Source of the DNA: Promethearchaeota archaeon
Lineage (GTDB): Archaea > Asgardarchaeota > Lokiarchaeia > Sigynarchaeales > SOKP01
Direction of reading: 5' to 3'
Assembly (NCBI GenBank): GCA_019057775.1
Contig: JAHLWT010000052.1
Location: forward strand, 57,711 to 121,710
DNA: 64,000 nt
The notes beneath the pieces are model-generated. The model was not told the DNA's origin and searched no databases. It saw only the letters and a program-made list of their open reading frames with translations. Positions 27,259 to 36,712 of this stretch are shown here, piece after piece. The position numbers and the translations under genes were made by a program. The first letter of the stretch is position 1; every line of letters starts with the position of its first letter.

Positions 27259-27732
27259 TTGGAGGTAATTTCTATATTAAATCGCGAAAGTGATAGGCCT
27301 TTAACTGGTCAAGAAATGGCGGAATTCCTTATTCGTAATTTAAAACATCTTTTTGAAGAAAATAAAGTAGATTTTGCTTATCTTGGTGGATCATGGGTTA
27401 GAGATGAACACAATAGGTGGAGTGATATAGATATTTTCATCTCTGTTCCCAACTATCTCCAGTTATCTTCTAAAACACAACTAGATTTTTTAACCCACTT
27501 ACATGTAAAATCCACGGATTTAACTAATTATGAAGAAATCGAGATCTCGGTATTTGAAACTCTTCCCCTCCATGTTCAATTTAATGTGATTGCCAATGGA
27601 TTTTTAATATATGAAAACAATCCAGATGTCAGTTCGTTTTTTCTGGAAAAATTACTTCCTCTTTACTATGATCACATGATTTGGTATAAAAATTTACTTA
27701 ATAATTCAGAATATGTTTCCTCATCGAAGTGA
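27259..27732 (+). CDS. MntA-like nucleotidyltransferase antitoxin
   Basis: 157 residues with the nucleotidyltransferase motif YLGGSWVRDEHNRWSDIDIF (Gly-Ser...Asp-x-Asp) at about residue 44, and a second strand EEIEISVF that supplies the third carboxylate. The family partner of HepT, which it inactivates by AMPylation. TTG 27259 is the only conventional start, but it overlaps the ribosome-binding sequence GGAGGT (27261-27266). A start seven bases beyond it, at ATA 27274, fits better. The next gene overlaps by four bases. Confidence 0.82.
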   Translation: MEVISILNRESDRPLTGQEMAEFLIRNLKHLFEENKVDFAYLGGSWVRDEHNRWSDIDIFISVPNYLQLSSKTQLDFLTHLHVKSTDLTNYEEIEISVFETLPLHVQFNVIANGFLIYENNPDVSSFFLEKLLPLYYDHMIWYKNLLNNSEYVSSSK

Positions 27733-28196
27733 AAAAAACCATGATTGATTTTTCTTGGATTCGCGAAAAGCTTCTTTCGAGTAAAAAATATTGGTCTAAA
27801 TTAGAGGAAATAATTATAACAACTTCAGATGATTTAGAAACGGACATTGATCTCCAATTAAAGGGTGAGAGAATCTTTGAAATTTTAGGCCAAATCATCC
27901 TTGATATTTGTACTCATATTATAGCTCACAGTAAAGAACCTCCTCCTCAGACTTATTCTGATTGTATGAAAAAATTAGGTAAGTTAGGTGTTATCACCCC
28001 TCAAACAGTTGAAAAAACAACATCCCTAGTAAAAATGAGAAACATCGTAGTTCATCAATATGACAACATCAATTATCATTTATTATTCGACGGATTATGC
28101 GAATTACATAAAGATTTTCCACAATTTCAAGAAGAAATCCTTACGTGGATTGATTCTCAAGAGAATAATGAGAAAAAAAAATCAAATACAAATTAA
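27729..28196 (+). CDS. HepT-like HEPN ribonuclease toxin
   Basis: 155 residues of the DUF86/HepT family. The defining RNase motif RNIVVHQY (Rx4HxY) is intact at about residue 107-114, preceded by the VKMR that always leads it. Upstream are the long helices of the four-helix bundle (ERIFEILGQIILDICTHII). The GTG start at 27729 overlaps the MNT stop. ATG 27741 (MIDFSWIREKL) is an equally good start, eight bases after AAGTGA. With its MNT partner this is a type VII toxin-antitoxin pair. Confidence 0.87.
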   Translation: MKKTMIDFSWIREKLLSSKKYWSKLEEIIITTSDDLETDIDLQLKGERIFEILGQIILDICTHIIAHSKEPPPQTYSDCMKKLGKLGVITPQTVEKTTSLVKMRNIVVHQYDNINYHLLFDGLCELHKDFPQFQEEILTWIDSQENNEKKKSNTN

Positions 28197-28298
28197 AAAT
28201 AAAAGGATTAAAAAATCAATTTATAATCATTTTAAATTTATTTTTTTGTACGTTCTATCTATCCGGGGTAAAGCTAAAAGGAAGAATTTAATTTTCAA

Positions 28299-31200
28299 CT
28301 ATCTCGTACTTTGGATAAATCTTTTATCCTTCAATTGTTCTATTTCCCATTTTTTCCTTTCAGAACGAAGTCGAAAAAGATCTACATCTTTAAAAATTAA
28401 GCCTTCTTCCCTCGGAGGAATATTTCTTTCAACCCGTTCTTTTTCGGGAGTATAAATAAAGGATTCTCCGTATTCAGCAACGTTAGCAAAGAAACAATAT
28501 GCATAAATTGACCTTCGTGCATCAAAATGTGCTGCTTTAAAATCTGCTGTGACCGGTGTGAAGGCGGGATTTATAACTATGTCTACAGGTGGCTCAAAAT
28601 TCTTCAATTCCACTCTTAAATCCATATCTAAAAAGTCTCGGCATATCAGGATTGCGATTCTACCAAATTTAGTGTTACAAACAACAGTTTTTTGTGGATA
28701 TGAACCTGGTAATATTCCTTCTTTGAATTTCTTCTCTCCAAAATGTATTATTGCGGGGATATGTTTTTTTTGCTCCCATAAAATTCCTTCTGGTCCAATT
28801 ATTATACTCATATTCTGCTTAGATACATGATCGTGATAAGAACCAGGAACAATATACATATTGTAGTTTTTTGCTAAACTTGATAAATCCTCAAGAAAGC
28901 TTTTATAGTTAAGATCAATGGTCATTTCGGGAAAGATTACAATATCAATTCCATTATTGTGAGCTTTCTGAACCATATCATTAACTTTAGTTTTCACTAT
29001 TTCAATTTTGTCTTCTCTTAAGCTTAAAAGACCTGAATCTTTTTCTTCATAGAATTCGTGTAATATATCCCCGGAGCTAGATAAACCTATTTGGGCAATT
29101 CCCACTTTACAACTCTTTTTCTGGGTTTCTGGAGATTCTTTTAACAAATCTTTATATTCTAATTTATATTTCTTTACTGCTCCATCTTTCTCCGCAAAAC
29201 TTATTGATTCTTCAGTATATTCATTAATCTCACTGATTCTTGGAGATTGACTAGTTTCTACGGGACATGATGGTGCAACTAAACCTTCTACACTATGTGA
29301 AACAGATGGTTTTTTTATTGTATTCAAAGCAGAGACAAGAATTTCCTCTTCTTTAAGAAGTCTATTTGATCTTTCCAATATTTCCCTTTCCCTTTCTTTA
29401 TACCCTGATTCTCCAAAGAGATCTGCTGCTGATTTCAAATAAGTAGATCCAATCTTTAAAATCTCCTGTTTTTTATTAATATCTAATTCTTCGTCTGCTC
29501 TTATTAAATGCCAGGCAGCATCAAAATATGTTGATGTTGCTAGAGCCCATGCAGCTCCATTTTTAAAACCACCCTTTTCATAAGAATTGGCAGCTTTTCT
29601 AAGAATTGATTTTACTTTTGGATATAAAAGAGTTTTAACATCCATATCATCAGATTGGTCAAACTTACAACCTTCTTCTAAAGCCGCACAAAAATTTGAA
29701 TTGCCCTGAGCTAGAAATTTTAATTTACTTCCAGTAAATAATTCACTAGCTTTTGCGAATATTTCAGCAGCTTCTTTAAACTTCAAAGGATCTTCAAAGT
29801 TTTCTGCTAATTCCATTCTTTCCCATGCTCTACAGAGATGATAGACTGCTTCAAGCTCTTTTCGTTCTTTCTTAATATTGAATAATAAACATGTATCTTT
29901 AAATTGAGTTGATGCTAAAGCAAATTTTTCAGCCGCCGCAACATGTTCTCCTTGTCTTCCTAAAATTCGTGCTTCCTCAAGATTTATTCTTGCTGAACAA
30001 TAGTTAATTCTAACTCTTGCCGCTTTCCCAAGTTTTTTTAGTTCTTTTGACCGTCTTACATTTTTTCTAATAAATCTAATCATCAACATTGATGTATCAA
30101 AAAGCTCTTTAGTCTTTTCATAACTACTTATCGCTTCATTATATTTTTCCTGCTTACTAAGTTCTTCTGCTTCTTCTAAAAACACCCATGCCCCATAATA
30201 ATTAGCTTCATAATTGAAACGTGGCAAATTTGCAAGTATCTCTGAAGCATTTCTGTAGCTTTCTTTTGCATTTAAATGTTGTTCTCTTTTATGGAATGTT
30301 TTCGCTTTTTCAATTAAATTCCAAGCTTCAGCATATTTTATTTTCTCATTAACTCGATCCTTTAAAGGTTTAAATTTAATTCCTTTTAATGACTTATTGT
30401 GAAACTTTTTTGTTTTTTCATAATATTCTGCAGAAACCATATGGTTCCCTAACCGATCTTCTAACCGAGCTATATATTCATAAACTGTAGCAGTATAGTA
30501 GAAATAACCTTTTTCGGTTGTTTCTTCAATTACACGAAGAAATAGCTCTCTTGCTTGCATCAGGTACTTTTCATCCATGGTTAAAATTCCAAATTCCTCG
30601 TAGAGCAAACCTAAGCGCATTTTAAAAGCTAAAAACATTCTGTAAGATTCTACTGAATATTTAATATTATCTTTAGCAGCTTCAATGGCAATCTTAAAAT
30701 TTTGGATTTTTTCACCTTTTTTTTTTTCAAAATCAACCATAGTTTTATAGGCTCTATAAATAGAAGTAAGTCCTGCGGATCTAATGTTACCTCCTTTGTA
30801 TTCCTTAGCTATATTTTCAGTCGTCTTTGCATATTGGAACATTTTTTGGATATATATTTCAGGCTCTTCCTCTTCTGTAGCAAGAATTACTTGTTGCGAG
30901 TATAAATGAGTTATCATCTGATATGTTATAGCCAAAAATGGTCCAAAAACGGTTTTTTCTAAAACTACCTTGGCACGTTCAATTCCTGCTTTAGCATAGG
31001 ACTTACGTGTATCTGGAGTTAAAAAACTTCTGCTGGTAAAATCGTTGTAGTAAACGACAGGCAAAATATACGTTAAAGTTGTATGCCATGTATAAAAACC
31101 ATCATAAACCTTACTTAATGTTTGAAATTCTTGTATATCATGTAAAATTCTCTTTTGATAGTATTCAAATCTTCCAAAAATACCTGCTTGGTAATTTAAA

Positions 31201-32117
31201 CTGTAAATCGACATGACTACACTAATGTAATCCTTTGATTTTCTACAAAATAATAATCCTTTTTCCAATAATTCAAATCCTTCTTCAGCAAATTGCAATC
31301 GCTTGTTCGGCTCTTTAACATATAATCCTCCATACATGCAATAATGAGTTCCAGTAAAAAGATACACTACTCCAAGAAGAGTATAATCATTACAATTTTC
31401 AGTCAATGCTAAAGTTTCTTCACATCTCATTAAAAACCGTTTACGAACCTCTTCTTCTTTTTTATCAGGATATGTGAGTTCAGTCCACCGCTTAACATTG
31501 ATAAGCATGTTTTCATATTGCATCAAATCTACCCGAAAATTAATGGAATCAAATTCATTAATTAGTTTCCAAGTATTTTCTATTATTTCACGACTAAGCT
31601 GACAGTTGTTATAGATTTCAGAAGGATCAGCGCTGATAAACGTTAATGAATTTATAGAATTTAATGTTAATAGTGAAGTTTTTATGACATTCTCTGTATC
31701 ATCTGTCTTTGAATATTGTTGATAAAGATTGAGTAATATATCTATTGATTGTTTTAAATCCTTTTTTGCGTCTTCAGTTGATGTAACGACATAACTTATA
31801 GTAGAGAGCGCCTTAGCTTTACATTCCATGCTTAAGAGGTCCTCATTTACCTGCTTAAAAAGATTTTCAGCAGTGTTGAAAGCCTCAGCAGATCTTTCAC
31901 GCCACTTTACATAATTTGCTTTTGTTTCTGATGCTCTAACAGTCCGAATACATATTTCACCGAATTTATCATAAGCTTTTGCAGCATCTATTAGGATTTT
32001 TTTATCTAAATATCCCTTAGCAACTTGTTCATATAACTCCGCTGCTTCTTCCCAATTATAATTCTTTTCTTCTGTTTCAGCTTTATTTAGTAACTCTACT
32101 AGACCTATTCTTACCAA
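28299..32117 (-). CDS. giant TPR protein with C-terminal nitrilase (carbon-nitrogen hydrolase) domain
   Basis: 1272 residues. Residues 1-960 are helical repeats of the TPR/SNAP type (for example NYNWEEAAELYEQVAKGYLD; KFKEAAEIFAKASELF). After a short linker, residues 1000-1250 are a nitrilase-superfamily domain: KVGIAQIGL, catalytic Glu in DIVIFPEMT (about 1064), Lys in LWEQKKHIP (about 1117-1118) and Cys in IAILICRDFLDMD (about 1159). The triad is complete, so an active amidase-like hydrolase is expected. The family releases ammonia from amides or nitriles. Start TTG 32117 lies against AAGGTGG; ATA 32108 is another candidate. I know no standard family with this architecture. Confidence 0.88.
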   Translation of the reverse strand: MVRIGLVELLNKAETEEKNYNWEEAAELYEQVAKGYLDKKILIDAAKAYDKFGEICIRTVRASETKANYVKWRERSAEAFNTAENLFKQVNEDLLSMECKAKALSTISYVVTSTEDAKKDLKQSIDILLNLYQQYSKTDDTENVIKTSLLTLNSINSLTFISADPSEIYNNCQLSREIIENTWKLINEFDSINFRVDLMQYENMLINVKRWTELTYPDKKEEEVRKRFLMRCEETLALTENCNDYTLLGVVYLFTGTHYCMYGGLYVKEPNKRLQFAEEGFELLEKGLLFCRKSKDYISVVMSIYSLNYQAGIFGRFEYYQKRILHDIQEFQTLSKVYDGFYTWHTTLTYILPVVYYNDFTSRSFLTPDTRKSYAKAGIERAKVVLEKTVFGPFLAITYQMITHLYSQQVILATEEEEPEIYIQKMFQYAKTTENIAKEYKGGNIRSAGLTSIYRAYKTMVDFEKKKGEKIQNFKIAIEAAKDNIKYSVESYRMFLAFKMRLGLLYEEFGILTMDEKYLMQARELFLRVIEETTEKGYFYYTATVYEYIARLEDRLGNHMVSAEYYEKTKKFHNKSLKGIKFKPLKDRVNEKIKYAEAWNLIEKAKTFHKREQHLNAKESYRNASEILANLPRFNYEANYYGAWVFLEEAEELSKQEKYNEAISSYEKTKELFDTSMLMIRFIRKNVRRSKELKKLGKAARVRINYCSARINLEEARILGRQGEHVAAAEKFALASTQFKDTCLLFNIKKERKELEAVYHLCRAWERMELAENFEDPLKFKEAAEIFAKASELFTGSKLKFLAQGNSNFCAALEEGCKFDQSDDMDVKTLLYPKVKSILRKAANSYEKGGFKNGAAWALATSTYFDAAWHLIRADEELDINKKQEILKIGSTYLKSAADLFGESGYKEREREILERSNRLLKEEEILVSALNTIKKPSVSHSVEGLVAPSCPVETSQSPRISEINEYTEESISFAEKDGAVKKYKLEYKDLLKESPETQKKSCKVGIAQIGLSSSGDILHEFYEEKDSGLLSLREDKIEIVKTKVNDMVQKAHNNGIDIVIFPEMTIDLNYKSFLEDLSSLAKNYNMYIVPGSYHDHVSKQNMSIIIGPEGILWEQKKHIPAIIHFGEKKFKEGILPGSYPQKTVVCNTKFGRIAILICRDFLDMDLRVELKNFEPPVDIVINPAFTPVTADFKAAHFDARRSIYAYCFFANVAEYGESFIYTPEKERVERNIPPREEGLIFKDVDLFRLRSERKKWEIEQLKDKRFIQSTR

Positions 32118-32249
32118 CCCACCTTATTGAATGATCTTAAAATAGGTATTTTTAATTTGCAAATTTTACCCAAGAGGTTAAATAATAATGAAATTTTTCA
32201 ATTTATAATCTTTTACTTTATTTAATTAAAAAATAGTAAGAATCTGAAT

Positions 32250-32717
32250 ATGTCAAAATTGGAATTGGAACCTTCTGACTGGAAGGATTATATAGGTAAA
32301 GAAATAGGAACCTCTGATTGGTATGAGGTAACCCAAGAGGAGATTACCGAATATGGAAAGATAATCGGCGATATGCAATGGATACACACCGACCCCGAGC
32401 GGGCTAAAAAAGAATCTCCTTATGGGACAACAATTGCACATGGGAACTGGTTAATCTCTATTGTGGTTTCAAAATTGTTATTTCAACTTTATCTCCCAAT
32501 CAATACAGGAATGATCATTAACTATGGTTGGAATAGAATTAGATTCCCCGCACCAGCACCCGTAGGAAAACGTATTCGAAGTAATATGAAAGTGACAGAC
32601 GTAAGAGAGATCGGCAATGGTGCATACGATGTAGAATTTGAAATGATGATCAATGTTGAGGGAGAGAGTAAACCCTGCTGTGTTGCTAATAAAATCACTA
32701 GATATTATCCAAGTTAA
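32250..32717 (+). CDS. MaoC-like (R)-specific enoyl-CoA hydratase
   Basis: A 155-residue hotdog-fold protein. The hydratase motif is GKIIGDMQWIHTDPERAKKE followed by GTTIAHGNWLIS, giving the Asp and His of the (R)-hydratase active site and the invariant His-Gly. The C-terminal part (YGWNRIRFPAPAPVGKRIR) is typical for the family. It hydrates trans-2-enoyl-CoA to (R)-3-hydroxyacyl-CoA, which fits the neighbouring acyl-CoA dehydrogenases. ATG 32250. Divergent from the TPR-nitrilase gene. Confidence 0.9.
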   Translation: MSKLELEPSDWKDYIGKEIGTSDWYEVTQEEITEYGKIIGDMQWIHTDPERAKKESPYGTTIAHGNWLISIVVSKLLFQLYLPINTGMIINYGWNRIRFPAPAPVGKRIRSNMKVTDVREIGNGAYDVEFEMMINVEGESKPCCVANKITRYYPS

Positions 32718-32786
32718 ATAAAATTTGACAGAAAAAATCAGCAATCTATTTTTTATTTATAGCTTATTGGTTATTAATGATTACCC

Positions 32787-33578
32787 CTATTTTCCAACAA
32801 AATCGGGGTCTTTTTTCTCAATTATTGCAAAAACTCCTCTCTTATAATCTTCAGTCTCAGCAGATTTAACTTGCATTTGTTTTTCATTTTCGAGATGTGT
32901 TTCAAGGGGGGTGCTTAGAGAGTCAAAGAATAATTTCTTAGTTCTAGCATATGCTAATGTTGGCCCTTTAGCAAGTCGTTGTGCCCATTTTAGGGTAACT
33001 TCATCTAAATTTTCATGAGAAGTAATTTCATTTATAAAACCAAGTTTAAACATTTCTTCGGCAGAATAGGTATCTCCAAAAAAAGACATTTGAGTAGCTT
33101 GTTGCCATGTAAGTTGGCGACTGAGCAAAATTGTTCCAGCAAATCCCGGTATTAAACCAAGTTTACTAAATGATTGTCTAAATTTTGCATTTTCTGATGC
33201 GATTATGAAATCGCATGATAAAGCAAGATTCATTCCAGCACCAACAGCCCATCCATTCACGGCCGCTATTATTGGTTTTGGATAAAGTCGTAAAGTAATC
33301 GCAATCTTATACAGATCCTTCAATGTTTCCTCCATTACTTGACCTGACGTACCATTTTCTATACTCGATTTAAATTGCTTTATATCCCCTCCAGCAGAAA
33401 AAGCTCTCCCAGAACCAGTGATTATTAAACATCTCACTTCATTATTATCCTTAAGCATTTCTAAAGTATCATATAATTCTTTCCCAGTTTCTTTGTTTAG
33501 TGGATTTAAATTTTCAGGATCCATTAATTTTATAGTAGCTATGTTATTTCTAATTTCTAAAGTAATTTTATTTCCCAT
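32787..33578 (-). CDS. enoyl-CoA hydratase/isomerase family protein lacking the usual glutamates
   Basis: 263 residues of the crotonase fold: oxyanion segments GSGRAFSAGGDIKQF and NGWAVGAGMNLALSCD, then KFRQSFSKLGLIPGFAGT. At the position of the first catalytic Glu (FGQPE in crotonase) this protein has Phe (FRQSF), and at the second it has Gln (WQQATQMSFFGD). It is therefore unlikely to be a standard hydratase. Isomerase, thioesterase or decarboxylase activity known from crotonase relatives is possible. The stop of the upstream acyl-CoA dehydrogenase is four bases away, so the two form an operon. Confidence 0.88.
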   Translation of the reverse strand: MGNKITLEIRNNIATIKLMDPENLNPLNKETGKELYDTLEMLKDNNEVRCLIITGSGRAFSAGGDIKQFKSSIENGTSGQVMEETLKDLYKIAITLRLYPKPIIAAVNGWAVGAGMNLALSCDFIIASENAKFRQSFSKLGLIPGFAGTILLSRQLTWQQATQMSFFGDTYSAEEMFKLGFINEITSHENLDEVTLKWAQRLAKGPTLAYARTKKLFFDSLSTPLETHLENEKQMQVKSAETEDYKRGVFAIIEKKDPDFVGK

Positions 33579-33582
33579 AGCT

Positions 33583-34803
33583 CTACTTACCCCACATTCT
33601 TATCATTTCTCTTGAAATTAAATACTTCATTATTTCAGTCGATCCCGCTGCTATTTGCCCTACTTTTGCATCTCTATAATAGCGTTCTAGGGGATATTCT
33701 TCAGAATATCCTAAACCACCAACAACCTGAATAGCTTCTTGAGTGATTCTTACAGTAGCATCTGCAAGCTTAGCTTTAATCGCTGCAACTGATGCTCTAC
33801 AGTAATGTCCTTCGTCAAGCATTCTCGCTATTTGCACCATAGCCATTCTATTTAATTCTATGTCCATATACATTTCACTAAGTTTGAACGAAATTCCTTC
33901 AAATGAGTAAATTGGTTTTTTAAATTGAATCCTCTTATGAGCATACTTATATGCAACTTCGAATGCACTTCTAGCTAAACCAAGATATTGAGACGCTGTA
34001 AAGGTTCTCTCACCATCAAGTCCAAACATCAATACCTCAACTCCTTCATTTTCCTTATGGAGTAAATTTTCAACTGGTACTTTACAATTATCAAATCGGA
34101 GATGAGAATTTGGCATTCCTCTACGGCCCATATGATTATAATCCTTGATAACCTGAAATCCTGGTGTCTCTGTCTCAAAGATGAAAGCTGAAATGCCTTG
34201 ATGTCTTCTGACTTGGTCATTAGTAACCGCATATAAACAAATGTAGTCCGCAACACTTCCATTAGTTATAAATCTTTTTTCTCCATTTAATAAATAATAA
34301 TCTCCCTGTCTTTTAGCTCTCAAATTCATCCCTCCTATAGCATCAGAACCTCCTGTAGGTTCGGTTATCCCTATTGCCCCAATTTTTGTACCATCAGCAA
34401 TACCTGTAAGATATTTCTTTTTTTGTTCAGAAGTTCCATATTCAATAATAGGACCAGCAAATAAGCAAGAAGAAGCGCCAAATATAGTTGCGATGGAATA
34501 ATTAAAAGCAGATAACTCTTCACCAAAAATCGTACGATAAAGTATTCCTTTACCTAATCCCCCAGCTTCTTCAGGAATTACAATATTTAAATATTGTTTC
34601 ATTTTTCGTAGAGTTTCCACAGCTAATTTCGTATTTCTTTCCTTATCAATCTTATCAGATACAGGTTGAACATTTTCTTTGCACCATTTACGCACTTCCA
34701 TACGGAATTCATTTTCTTCTTCTGAATAATAATATAATCTATCAGGCATACAAGAATATCCAAAATTTAAATCTAAATCCTCAAATTCTATATTTCCATC
34801 CAT
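33583..34803 (-). CDS. acyl-CoA dehydrogenase, isovaleryl-type active site
   Basis: A flavoprotein that oxidises acyl-CoA to enoyl-CoA and passes electrons to ETF. About 406 residues from ATG 34803. FAD- and substrate-binding segments are GITEPTGGSDA, GEKRFITNG and QVVGGLGYSEEYPLERYYRDA. In the C-terminal site where many members have the catalytic Glu (YEGT) it has AAGSTEI. An acidic residue in FGLDGERTFTA (where isovaleryl-CoA dehydrogenase has its Glu) can substitute. Branched or short-chain substrates are suggested. It is followed after four bases by the crotonase-fold gene. Confidence 0.9.
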   Translation of the reverse strand: MDGNIEFEDLDLNFGYSCMPDRLYYYSEEENEFRMEVRKWCKENVQPVSDKIDKERNTKLAVETLRKMKQYLNIVIPEEAGGLGKGILYRTIFGEELSAFNYSIATIFGASSCLFAGPIIEYGTSEQKKKYLTGIADGTKIGAIGITEPTGGSDAIGGMNLRAKRQGDYYLLNGEKRFITNGSVADYICLYAVTNDQVRRHQGISAFIFETETPGFQVIKDYNHMGRRGMPNSHLRFDNCKVPVENLLHKENEGVEVLMFGLDGERTFTASQYLGLARSAFEVAYKYAHKRIQFKKPIYSFEGISFKLSEMYMDIELNRMAMVQIARMLDEGHYCRASVAAIKAKLADATVRITQEAIQVVGGLGYSEEYPLERYYRDAKVGQIAAGSTEIMKYLISREMIRMWGK

Positions 34804-34998
34804 TTTAATCAATTTGCAATTAATATTAGAGATAGTTAATTATTAATTAAAAACCTCAATGAAATATCAAATTATAAGTTTATTGCGTTTAAAATCCCTA
34901 TAAATATAATATTTTGTCTCGTTTTCTCATCATCTTCTAAAGAGATCATCTAAAAAAAAACGAATTTTGTGAGATGAGAAAATTTTGAAGAAGTCGTT

Positions 34999-35229
34999 TT
35001 ATATTTCTTTTAGATCAATTACCTCATCTGGTAAAAATGAATTTAAAACATCGCTTATTTTCCGCTTATCCTCTATTGGAATCCCTCTTATCACGAATTC
35101 TGTGTTTTTTGATGAATCAGCTTTCCATGTAAATTCGCTAAGAAGGTATCTTTTAATCTCTCGAAAGTTTTCATCTTCTTCGATGAAAAAATCATCCATG
35201 AGCTTTTTTAGGTCTTTAATATTTACCAT
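34999..35229 (-). CDS. small hypothetical protein (76 aa)
   Basis: 76 residues, MVNIKDLKKLMDDFFIEEDE at the start and IRGIPIEDKRKISDVL in the middle, with a mixed charged alpha/beta look. The opposite strand also has an 87-codon frame here, but its residues (Ser- and Phe-rich) look like shadow. ATG 35229. No family recognised, no neighbours in operon. Confidence 0.45.
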   Translation of the reverse strand: MVNIKDLKKLMDDFFIEEDENFREIKRYLLSEFTWKADSSKNTEFVIRGIPIEDKRKISDVLNSFLPDEVIDLKEI

Positions 35230-35357
35230 TTTGGTCAGTTTATCTTAGATATTAGATTTTGTAATATTACATTAAAATTAGGAGGTGAATTCAATTTAGA
35301 TTTAGGTTTTAATGTTTATAAAGTTTTGACTATTTCTTCTTAAAATGCTCTCTAATA

Positions 35358-36173
35358 CTATACCATAAAATACATTCTGATTGCTAATCCCATTAATACA
35401 GCAGCAACAAAAAATTGTAAATATTTTTTTGGGAATTTATTAGAAACTTTTGATCCCAAAATTGAACCGAAAATTGCTCCACTACCAATTAATATGCCTG
35501 CCAAATAAATTATTTCTCCGATGATCATTCTAGCAGTAGCATTGTATATTCCAATAAAAAATATTATCGAAGTTGATATTGCAGTTGCATAGTGTATCGG
35601 AATTCCATAAAATATGTTAAGAATTGGTACAAACAGCATCCCCCCTCCAATTCCACTTAAATAGGCAACAAAACCTGCTATGAAAAAAAGAGGAGATCCT
35701 TTTAATAAATTAGATTTATCGGTTAAGGTTTCAAAATTGAAAACATCTTCAATTTTATTATCATTTAATTTTACCATATTCAAACTCCTAAAAGCTTTAT
35801 GTATCATATTTAATCCTGATACAAGTATTACAGAAGCAATTATAATTTTTAGAATAGTGTTATCTATTGGAAAAATTATAAAGTAAATAGATGCTGTAAT
35901 ACTTCCTAATAAAGCAAAACCTGCAAATATTAACGATATCTTAACATCTATCTTTCCTTGCCTCAGATAACTTAAAAAACCCACTCCAGAAAATAGTAGA
36001 ATAATAAAAGCCGAAGTATCTCTTGCGTTATCTATTGGTGCTGCTATTAAAAGTATAATTGTAAGGATATAGAATGCACCACCTCCTATTCCAGCGATGG
36101 AACTAACTGTCCCGATAAGAAAACCAGCTACTAAAAAAAGCACTATTATAATCGTAATCGTGACTGTATCCAT
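35358..36173 (-). CDS. TauE/SafE family sulfite/anion exporter
   Basis: A membrane protein of about 271 residues with eight hydrophobic helices. Each half starts with a glycine-rich re-entrant element characteristic of the family: SSIAGIGGGAFYILTIIL at the beginning and AYLSGIGGGMLFVPIL in the middle. The family exports sulfite, sulfoacetate or related organosulfur anions. The start is ATG 36173 (MDTVTITIII); the 17 additional upstream codons are probably not used. Interesting next to a sulfatase 6 kb away, but there is no operon link. Confidence 0.85.
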   Translation of the reverse strand: MDTVTITIIIVLFLVAGFLIGTVSSIAGIGGGAFYILTIILLIAAPIDNARDTSAFIILLFSGVGFLSYLRQGKIDVKISLIFAGFALLGSITASIYFIIFPIDNTILKIIIASVILVSGLNMIHKAFRSLNMVKLNDNKIEDVFNFETLTDKSNLLKGSPLFFIAGFVAYLSGIGGGMLFVPILNIFYGIPIHYATAISTSIIFFIGIYNATARMIIGEIIYLAGILIGSGAIFGSILGSKVSNKFPKKYLQFFVAAVLMGLAIRMYFMV

Positions 36174-36292
36174 ATCATGAGAAATATCAAAACCTATTAG
36201 TAATTTTCTACAAAAAGAAAACAAAATTAAATAATAATATATTGTTAAAAAAAAATTATTATCATAAGAAATTTTTTTAGAATTTTTTAGAT

Positions 36293-36712
36293 ATGCCCAA
36301 TTCTAACACAAATAAGCTAGCCTCAATGGAACTAATCTCATGTGAACGCTGCAAAAATCCTTTCATGATAAATAAGGATGAAAAATTAAAAAAACAAGAA
36401 GATAAGGAAGAAATAGTATGTGAAAACTGCATTAAGCTTGAAGAAAGAAAGAAGCAATTAGAATTGGGAGTTCTTAATAGAGTGATAGAATCACAAAAAG
36501 AAATTGAAGCTTCTATAAAAGAAATAAAAGAAGATTTTGATATTTCAAAACCCTTAATCAACAAACAGCAATATCTCGAAAGAATTAAAAAGAAAGCAAT
36601 ATCTCTTACTAAATCTATTGAACTCCTCCAAAAAATTAATGAGTCAAAGGATGAAAAACTTATAGATGAATATAAAAAACTTTTTGAGAAAATGAAACAA
36701 GAAAAAGATTGA
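36293..36712 (+). CDS. zinc-binding coiled-coil protein (139 aa)
   Basis: 139 residues. The N-terminus holds a four-cysteine knuckle CERCKNPFM...VCENC (about residues 17-45) that probably binds one zinc. The rest is a long charged helix with heptads (RVIESQKEIEASIKEIKED; SIELLQKINESKDEKLIDEY), likely coiled coil. ATG 36293. It ends directly against the stop of the convergent methyltransferase. Function unknown; it could be a small DNA- or protein-binding adaptor. Confidence 0.65.
   Translation: MPNSNTNKLASMELISCERCKNPFMINKDEKLKKQEDKEEIVCENCIKLEERKKQLELGVLNRVIESQKEIEASIKEIKEDFDISKPLINKQQYLERIKKKAISLTKSIELLQKINESKDEKLIDEYKKLFEKMKQEKD

Noticed and set aside
34985..35248. 87-codon plus-strand frame over the small gene at 34999-35229
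   Set aside because: Composition (Ser, Phe, Ile runs) looks like the reverse of the charged minus-strand protein.
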